Shown: positions 59,521 through 64,000 of the stretch, piece after piece
How the letters are laid out: each line of letters opens with the position of its first letter
Position numbering within the stretch: position 1 is the stretch's first letter
Source of the DNA: CAINDZ01 sp041908585
Lineage (GTDB): Bacteria; Krumholzibacteriota; Krumholzibacteriia; LZORAL124-64-63
DNA length: 64,000 nucleotides
NCBI GenBank assembly: GCA_041908585.1
Contig: JAYRFB010000236.1
Location: 9,398-73,397 of the forward strand
Direction of reading: 5' to 3'
The notes under the pieces: model-generated
What the model saw: the letters and a program-made list of their open reading frames with translations, nothing else
Databases searched by the model: none
What the model was told of the DNA's origin: nothing
Made by a program: the position numbers and the translations under genes

Positions 59521-60455
59521 CACCGGTCCTCCTCCATGAGCGACAGGTAGGCCTCCTCCAGGCTGCGATCGGGCTTCCTGACCTCCTCGATCTCCGCGCC
59601 CATCTCCACCGCCAGTTTCACCAGCGAGGGCACCGCTTCCGCGTCGCCGAGTTCGATGACGAGCCGGTTGCCCTCGCCGATGGCGGCCACGACACCGCTC
59701 CTCGCCCCCAACTCCCGCAGCAGGCTTTCGGACGCGACGCCGCGCCCCAGGATCTCCACGCGGGGCGACACGCGGCGCCGACGCAGCTCATCGGGGCTGC
59801 CGACCGCCAGCAACCTGCCGCGGCGGATGACGCCCACCGAGGTGCACAGCTTCTCCGCCTCGGCGAGGTTGTGGGTGTTGATGAACACGGTGGTTCCCTC
59901 GCCGGCGACCATGGCCTGCAACGCCGACCTCAACTCGACGGCGGCTTCGGGGTCCAGCCCGGCGGTCGGCTCGTCGAGGATCACCAGCGGCGGGCGGTGG
60001 AACACCGCGCGCGCGATGGCCAGCTTCTGCCGCATTCCCCGGCTCCAGCTTCCCACTCGCTCGCGTCGCCGATCCCAGAGTCCCGCGCCGCCGAGGAGCT
60101 CCCTGATCCGGGCCTCGCGCTCGCCGGGCCGGAGTCGCCAGATGCGCCCCTGGAATTGCAGGTTCTCCTCGGCGCTCAGGCGTTCATAGAGACCGGAATG
60201 CTCGCACAGGACGCCGCATTGCTGCCGCACCGCCGGCGCCTCGGTCCGGATGTCATGCCCCAGCACCACGGCCGTCCCCGTGGTCGGCGCCACCAGGCCC
60301 AGGAGCATCCTGATCGTCGTCGTCTTGCCGGACCCGTTCGGGCCAAGGAATCCGAATACGGAACCCGGCTCGATATCCAGGCTGAGATCATCCACGGCCT
60401 TGAGGGAACCGAAATCGCGGCCCAGGTGCTCGATCCGGATGGCTGCTTGCACCAA
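59520..60455 (-). CDS. ABC transporter ATPase
   Basis: A 311-residue ATPase. Walker A GPNGSGKT (38-45), Q-loop LCEHSGLYERLSAEENL, signature WSRGMRQKLAIARA, Walker B LVILDEPTAGLDP and H-loop NTHNLAEAEKLC are all present, followed by a C-terminal regulatory domain. The start is a TTG at 60455 or the GTG three bases later, both after GGGAG. With the ABC-2 permease and beta-helix protein it matches a NosFYD-like exporter or assembly system. Confidence 0.93.
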   Translation of the reverse strand: MVQAAIRIEHLGRDFGSLKAVDDLSLDIEPGSVFGFLGPNGSGKTTTIRMLLGLVAPTTGTAVVLGHDIRTEAPAVRQQCGVLCEHSGLYERLSAEENLQFQGRIWRLRPGEREARIRELLGGAGLWDRRRERVGSWSRGMRQKLAIARAVFHRPPLVILDEPTAGLDPEAAVELRSALQAMVAGEGTTVFINTHNLAEAEKLCTSVGVIRRGRLLAVGSPDELRRRRVSPRVEILGRGVASESLLRELGARSGVVAAIGEGNRLVIELGDAEAVPSLVKLAVEMGAEIEEVRKPDRSLEEAYLSLMEEDR

Positions 60456-60616
60456 GGCTCATCTCCCGATCCGGTATTCGCATTCGTGGATAGTCTGTTC
60501 GGAGCAATGGCGTCCGACGCGTTGAGGGCAAGCCATGATGCGATGATGAGTGTTCCACAGCGGCCATCTGCAGGTCAACGATTCAACGCTCGACGACTTG
60601 CGCCGGCGCAACTCGT
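60456..60616. other. Gene-free stretch with repeat fragments
   Basis: Between the ABC ATPase start and the 60617 frame. It contains the palindrome at 60598 and a GGTCAACGATTC string (about 60574) that recurs at 22723. No coding frame is supported. Confidence 0.3.
60598..60611. repeat. Dispersed palindrome TTGCGCCGGCGCAA, copy 7
   Basis: TTGC form. It lies 5 bp beyond the 3' end of the possible 42-residue frame at 60617. Confidence 0.6.
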
Positions 60617-60745
60617 TCATTCCGACTTCGAATCGAACGCCATCGGGTCGAAGAACCAATGCCCCAGCCTGTATCGCGGCCGAAACACCGCCGATTGCCC
60701 GACTCCCAGCGCTCGCCCCGCCATCAGGGCTTGCAGGTTGATCAA
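60617..60745 (-). CDS. Possible 42-residue protein
   Basis: A short frame from a TTG (60745) with GGAAGG about 6 bp upstream, ending at TGA 60617-60619. Residues include VFRPRYRLGHWFFDPMAF, which looks protein-like. Support is weak: the ribosome site, and a dispersed palindrome right after the stop, as at several proven gene ends here. No family recognised. Confidence 0.25.
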   Translation of the reverse strand: MINLQALMAGRALGVGQSAVFRPRYRLGHWFFDPMAFDSKSE

Positions 60746-60923
60746 CGCTCATCCTTCCGTGAACAGCGGACCGCCCCATTGTACCGCCCGATGTGCTGGT
60801 CGCGGGCACACCTCGAAATATTGCCCGACTGCTGCCCTCGTTGGCTGAGCGGACTCTACCCGGACGGCCTCCATGTTGAACCGAGAATCGCCCCGCGGGC
60901 GCCCCGGCAAGGCTCGAGATATT

Positions 60924-60951
60924 TTGTTAATTATCAATTAGTTAATATTAT
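60924..60951 (+). promoter_or_regulatory. Promoter of the second ATPase gene
   Basis: TTGTTA (60924-60929) and TATTAT (60946-60951) are spaced by 16 bp in an AT-rich island. The predicted start site falls within the first inverted repeat. Confidence 0.5.
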
Positions 60952-60954
60952 ATG

Positions 60955-61044
60955 TGGCCAAAAGTCGCCTCTGGCTTATGGTTTTGGCCAGATAAGACAA
61001 ATCATATATGGCCAAAACTTGCTGAATGATGTATGTTTTGGCCA
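60955..61044. promoter_or_regulatory. Two large inverted repeats TGGCCAAAA-N18-TTTTGGCCA upstream of the second ATPase gene
   Basis: Unit 1 spans 60955-60990 and unit 2 spans 61009-61044. Both have perfect 9-bp arms and exactly 18-bp spacers, with unit starts 54 bp apart. Unit 1 overlaps the predicted transcription start; the last base of unit 2 is the first base of the ATG at 61044. Strong candidate for autoregulation. Confidence 0.7.
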
Positions 61045-62537
61045 TGAATAACAAAGCACCAAAGAGCCCCCCACCACGCCCGTCCGCGACGTCACCGATC
61101 ACCGGCCGCGTTGCCGAGGTGCAAAAGTTGGCCCAGGCGCTGGCCTCGGCCGACGCCGAGTTCGTGGCCATCTACGGTCGCCGCCGCGTGGGGAAGACGT
61201 TTCTCGTGCGGGAGTTCTTTGGCGAGGCCATCTGCTTCGAGCTGACCGGCATCCACGGGGTATCGCGGGCCCACCAGCTCGAGAACTTCGCCTCTGCCCT
61301 GGGCCGGGCCAAGGGGCTCGACGAGAAGCTGCACCCGCCCGGATCCTGGCAGGAAGCGTTCGAGCAGCTGGCAAGGCACGTGGAAGCGCTGCCCGCACCG
61401 GCTGCCGGAAGCAAACATGTGCTGTTCCTGGATGAGCTGCCCTGGCTGGATACGCGGCGATCGAATTTCTGCCCTGCGCTCGACCACTTCTGGAACAGTT
61501 GGGCGTCCCGGCGCAAGGATGTGCTGCTGGTCGTGTGCGGATCGGCCGCCGCGTGGATGATGCGGCGGATCGTCGAGGCCCGGGGCGGGCTTCACAACCG
61601 GATCACGCGCAGGATCCGGTTGCTGCCGTTCACGCTCGGGGAGACGGCGGAATTCCTCAAGTCGCGGGGCATTGAGCTGACGCCGTACCAGGTGATCGAA
61701 CTCTACATGGCGATCGGCGGTGTCCCGCATTACCTTAAGCTGGTCGAGCCGGGCCTGTCGGCGTTCCAGATCATCGACCGGCTGTGCTTCTCGCCCCAAG
61801 GCGAGTTGCGGGGTGAGTTCGACCGCCTCTACGCCTCGCTGTTCGACAGCGCCGAAGAGCACCTCGCCATCGTGAGAGCCTTGGCGGCCAAGCGCGAGGG
61901 GCTGACCCGAAACGAATTGCTGGCGGCAACGGGTCTTCCCTCGGGGGGGGCGGCCAGCCGATACCTCGACGAACTCGCCGAATCCGGGTTCATTCACCCA
62001 GCCGTTCCCTTCGGAAGACGGGAGAAGGACTCGCTCTACCGGTTGTCGGACGAGTTCTCCCACTTTCACTGCACCTGGATCGCGCCGCTGGGAAAGCGAA
62101 GCCCGGGGAGCGACCACTGGCTGAAGCAGCGCCAATCACCCAAGTGGCGGGCCTGGTCGGGATACGCTTTCGAGGGGATCTGCCTGAAGCACGCGCATCA
62201 GCTCAAGGTCGCACTGGGCATCAGCGGGGTTCAGACCACGGACGCGCCCTGGCGGCATCATCCACGCGCGGGCGAGCCTGGCGCGCAGATCGATCTGCTG
62301 ATCGACCGCGCGGACGACACCATCACCTTGTGCGAGATGAAATTCTCGGAGGGCGCGTTCAGCATCGACAAGCGCTACGCCGAAGAGCTGCGGCAAAAGC
62401 GCGAGACCTTCCGCCAGGTGACCGGCACGCGAAAGAATCTCTTCATTGCCATGGTGACTACTTATGGTGTCGCCGACAACGCCCATGCAAAGGAACTGGT
62501 CGCCAACTCCGTCACGGCCGAGGCGCTGCTGGGTTGA
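61044..62537 (+). CDS. ATPase with C-terminal PD-(D/E)xK-like DUF234 domain
   Basis: A 497-residue protein; the ATG at 61044 is used, though in-frame ATGs at 61026 and 61029 are possible and none has a ribosome site. Walker A is GRRRVGKTF near 44-52, Walker B is HVLFLDELPW, and LLVVCGSAAAWMMRRI is typical of the archaeal-type ATPase_2 family. The C-terminal DUF234 part (GAQIDLLIDRADDTITLCEM, KFSEG) has the D...E-x-K of PD-(D/E)xK nucleases. It is a self-contained gene in an AT-rich island with its own operators; function unknown. Confidence 0.9.
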   Translation: MNNKAPKSPPPRPSATSPITGRVAEVQKLAQALASADAEFVAIYGRRRVGKTFLVREFFGEAICFELTGIHGVSRAHQLENFASALGRAKGLDEKLHPPGSWQEAFEQLARHVEALPAPAAGSKHVLFLDELPWLDTRRSNFCPALDHFWNSWASRRKDVLLVVCGSAAAWMMRRIVEARGGLHNRITRRIRLLPFTLGETAEFLKSRGIELTPYQVIELYMAIGGVPHYLKLVEPGLSAFQIIDRLCFSPQGELRGEFDRLYASLFDSAEEHLAIVRALAAKREGLTRNELLAATGLPSGGAASRYLDELAESGFIHPAVPFGRREKDSLYRLSDEFSHFHCTWIAPLGKRSPGSDHWLKQRQSPKWRAWSGYAFEGICLKHAHQLKVALGISGVQTTDAPWRHHPRAGEPGAQIDLLIDRADDTITLCEMKFSEGAFSIDKRYAEELRQKRETFRQVTGTRKNLFIAMVTTYGVADNAHAKELVANSVTAEALLG

Positions 62538-62658
62538 GGCAACCGCCCCCACTGGCGCCCCGCCCCCCTCTCCTTATCATGTGCTCTCCCCGCCCGCGCG
62601 CCGCCCGCCGCCGCGCCGGCGCTCCCGATAGACCCGCCCCCGACGAAAGGCGTCCGCC

Positions 62659-63111
62659 ATGCCCGGCAACACCATCCGCCTGCACCGCGTGGTCCGCGCC
62701 CCGGCCGATCGCGTGTACCGCGCGTTCCTCGACCCCGACGCCATGGTCAAGTGGCTGCCCCCGCACGGCTTCACCGCGAAGGTGCACCACCTCGACGCGA
62801 AGGTGGGCGGCACCTACAAGATGTCGTTCACGAACTTCGGCACCGGCAGCTCGCACTCGTTCGGCGGCAAGTACCTCGAGCTGGAGCCCGGCCGCCGCCT
62901 CCGCCACACCGACGCCTTCGACGACCCGAACCTGCCCGGCGGCATGGTCGTGACCGTCGAGTTCAAGCCGGTCTCGTGCGGCACCGAGCTGAGCATCACC
63001 CAGGAAGGCATCCCCGAGGTGATCCCCACCGAGGCGTGCTACCTGGGCTGGCAGGAATCGCTGACGCTGCTGGCGCAGCTGGTGGAGCCGGAGATTCCGG
63101 ACCAGGGCTGA
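62659..63111 (+). CDS. SRPBCC (AHSA1-like) protein
   Basis: A 150-residue cytoplasmic protein of the AHSA1/START fold: NTIRLHRVVRAPADRVYRAF, DAMVKWLPPHGFTAK, GGTYKMSFTNFGTG and the C-terminal helix LGWQESLTLLAQLVE. Such proteins bind small hydrophobic ligands or act as stress modulators. It is followed after 17 bp by the NTF2-like gene, probably in one transcript. It is more typical of AHSA1 domains than the exported protein at 7660. Confidence 0.92.
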   Translation: MPGNTIRLHRVVRAPADRVYRAFLDPDAMVKWLPPHGFTAKVHHLDAKVGGTYKMSFTNFGTGSSHSFGGKYLELEPGRRLRHTDAFDDPNLPGGMVVTVEFKPVSCGTELSITQEGIPEVIPTEACYLGWQESLTLLAQLVEPEIPDQG

Positions 63112-63128
63112 TTCAGGAAAGGGCCTCG

Positions 63129-63614
63129 ATGAGGACATTCGCGATGATCGCCGCGCTGCTCCTGGCGGGCAGCGCGGCCCCTGCCACCGCGGGCGAGAAC
63201 GCCGCCGTCACCGCCCGCGTCAACGCCTTCGTCGACGAGTGGCACCAGGACGCCGCCCTCGCGCGCCCAGCCTACTTCGACAAGATCGCCCCCGACGGCA
63301 TCTACATCGGCACCGACCGCACCGAGCGCTGGACGCGCGAGGCGTTCCAGGCCTGGGCGGCCCGCGCTTTCGCGCGGCCGAGCGCCTGGACGCTCACGCC
63401 GCGCGAGCGCCACGTCAGCTGCTCTGCCGACGGCACGATCATCTGGTTCGACGAGCAACTCGACTCCGGGATGGGCCTGCTGCGGGCGACGGGCGTGGTG
63501 CGCGCGGTGGACGGGCGGCTGGAGATCGTGCACTACCAGCTGTCGATCGCGGTGCCGAACGAGGTGCAGCCGCGGGTGACGGAGATCATCGCGGGGTTCG
63601 AGGGCGGCAAGTAG
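63129..63614 (+). CDS. Exported NTF2/SnoaL-like protein
   Basis: A 161-residue protein with a signal peptide (about 1-21, ATAG cleavage region). The mature part (NAFVDEWHQDAALARPAYFD, GTDRTERWTREAFQAW, SADGTIIWFDEQLD, GVVRAVDGRLEIVHYQLSIA) is a cone-shaped NTF2/SnoaL-like fold of the nuclear-transport-factor family often annotated as ketosteroid isomerase-like. Enzymatic activity cannot be inferred. It lies in a short operon with the SRPBCC gene; two dispersed palindromes follow. Confidence 0.88.
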   Translation: MRTFAMIAALLLAGSAAPATAGENAAVTARVNAFVDEWHQDAALARPAYFDKIAPDGIYIGTDRTERWTREAFQAWAARAFARPSAWTLTPRERHVSCSADGTIIWFDEQLDSGMGLLRATGVVRAVDGRLEIVHYQLSIAVPNEVQPRVTEIIAGFEGGK

Positions 63615-63644
63615 GGGGTGTGCGCCCGCGCAACGCGCCGGCAC

Positions 63645-63658
63645 TTGCGCCGGCGCAA
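63645..63658. repeat. Dispersed palindrome TTGCGCCGGCGCAA, copy 8
   Basis: TTGC form, 30 bp after the NTF2-like stop, preceded by a degenerate version at about 63620-63632. Confidence 0.65.
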
Positions 63659-63668
63659 CTCCGTCCCG

Positions 63669-63684
63669 CGTGCGCCGGCGCACG
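63669..63684. repeat. Dispersed palindrome CGTGCGCCGGCGCACG, copy 9
   Basis: GTGC form, 10 bp after copy 8 and 11 bp before the 3' end of the convergent doc-like gene. The two forms lie side by side here as at 57413-57456. Confidence 0.65.
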
Positions 63685-63695
63685 CCACGCGCCCG

Positions 63696-64000
63696 TCAAC
63701 CGCCGCGCACCCGCTCCCGATAGAACTCCGCCACCGCTTCCTTGCCCGTCGCGCTGCACGCGATGCCGAGCGTCAGTTCCACCAGTTCATCGTCGGTGGC
63801 GTCCAGGCTGTGGCCGTTCGCCAGCAGGAAGACCTCGGCGGTGGCCAGCCCCACGCGCGTGTTGCCGTCGACGAACGGGTGGTTGGCGCACAGGTGGTAG
63901 TGGTACGCGGCGGCCATGTGGGGCAGGTCGGTGTGGAGATAGGCGCCGGCGAACATCGCGCGCGGCATCGCGACGGCCGACTCGAGCGGGCCTCGGTCGC
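63696..64000 (-). CDS. Doc-type Fic-fold toxin (partial, runs off the right edge)
   Basis: The frame is open to the end of the window, giving at least 100 residues. The Fic/Doc active-site motif HPFVDGNTR is present, after the Doc-like DRGPLESAVAMPRAMFAG and HMAAAYHYHLCAN. Doc proteins phosphorylate EF-Tu; they are normally paired with a Phd-type antitoxin, which would lie upstream, outside the window. The N-terminus is missing. Confidence 0.92.
   Translation of the reverse strand, partial: DRGPLESAVAMPRAMFAGAYLHTDLPHMAAAYHYHLCANHPFVDGNTRVGLATAEVFLLANGHSLDATDDELVELTLGIACSATGKEAVAEFYRERVRGG

Noticed and set aside
60659..61051. Plus-strand open frame of 130 codons upstream of the second ATPase
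   Set aside because: It crosses the AT-rich operator region and shows no protein-like composition.
1..64000. tRNA or rRNA genes and insertion sequences
   Set aside because: No cloverleaf arms with a TTCGAnTC-type loop, rRNA stretches or transposase genes were recognised by reading; a covariance-model scan would be needed to be certain.

Overview
The window is a GC-rich chromosomal segment from a diderm bacterium. Three exported proteins (a subtilase at 4658, a 5'-nucleotidase at 20489 and a beta-propeller protein at 23038) end in the FlgD/type IX-like C-terminal domain with the PNPFNP signature, and an OprP/OprO-type porin is present. This combination fits a high-GC lineage of the FCB group or its neighbours (Krumholzibacteriota or Eisenbacteria-like). 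That placement is inference: no rRNA or other phylogenetic marker was seen, and no tRNA, CRISPR array or insertion sequence was recognised.

Layout. 1-2.2 kb: end of an HD-like protein, a ferredoxin and a DegP-type protease. 2.2-8.7 kb: a truncated DUF222/HNH gene behind an AT-rich promoter, a secreted alpha/beta hydrolase with a BsuPI-like partner, the subtilase, and small SRPBCC and AtpZ genes. 8.7-10.5 kb: a double-domain SagB/nitroreductase. 10.6-18.8 kb: two adjacent proteins that seem to share an N-terminal domain (the second is an HD-GYP protein), followed by ppx, a CHAD gene and ppk1. 18.8-25.5 kb: a small zinc-ribbon-like protein, a GT4 glycosyltransferase, the 5'-nucleotidase and the 13-repeat propeller protein. 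25.6-30.3 kb: a membrane-anchored PAS/DnaQ exonuclease and a cNMP-CBS-DUF294 protein, separated by a DUF4143-type ATPase with an operator-like repeat array. 30.3-39.6 kb: a secreted protein, the porin, an SLC13 transporter, a CYTH protein and a PhnD/histidine kinase/NtrC-type operon. 39.6-47.7 kb: a CYTH-like protein with a SulP-STAS-cNMP transporter, LysR, TerC, an XRE-ImmA pair and a GT-C-like membrane protein. 47.8-51 kb: a copper operon (cupredoxin, copA, csoR) with a clear CsoR operator. 51-57.4 kb: a ClpX paralogue lacking the zinc domain, a SigZ-DUF2703 operon, and a cold-shock-like small protein with a DEAD-box helicase. 57.5-60.5 kb: an ABC ATPase/permease/beta-helix operon resembling NosFYD. 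60.5-64 kb: a second ATPase-nuclease gene with large operator-like inverted repeats, SRPBCC and NTF2-like proteins, and a Doc-family toxin running off the right end.

Themes. Phosphate and polyphosphate functions recur (ppk1, ppx, CHAD, two CYTH-fold proteins, a phosphate-type porin, a PhnD-type sensor). Intergenic DNA carries two dispersed repeat families: a 14-16 bp palindrome (TTGCGCCGGCGCAA or GTGCGCCGGCGCAC) and a block of about 45-50 nt that begins with a GGTTGA-N4-TCAACC hairpin. They often lie together and close to gene 3' ends. With the two self-contained ATPase genes and their operator arrays, these are the least explained parts of the window.
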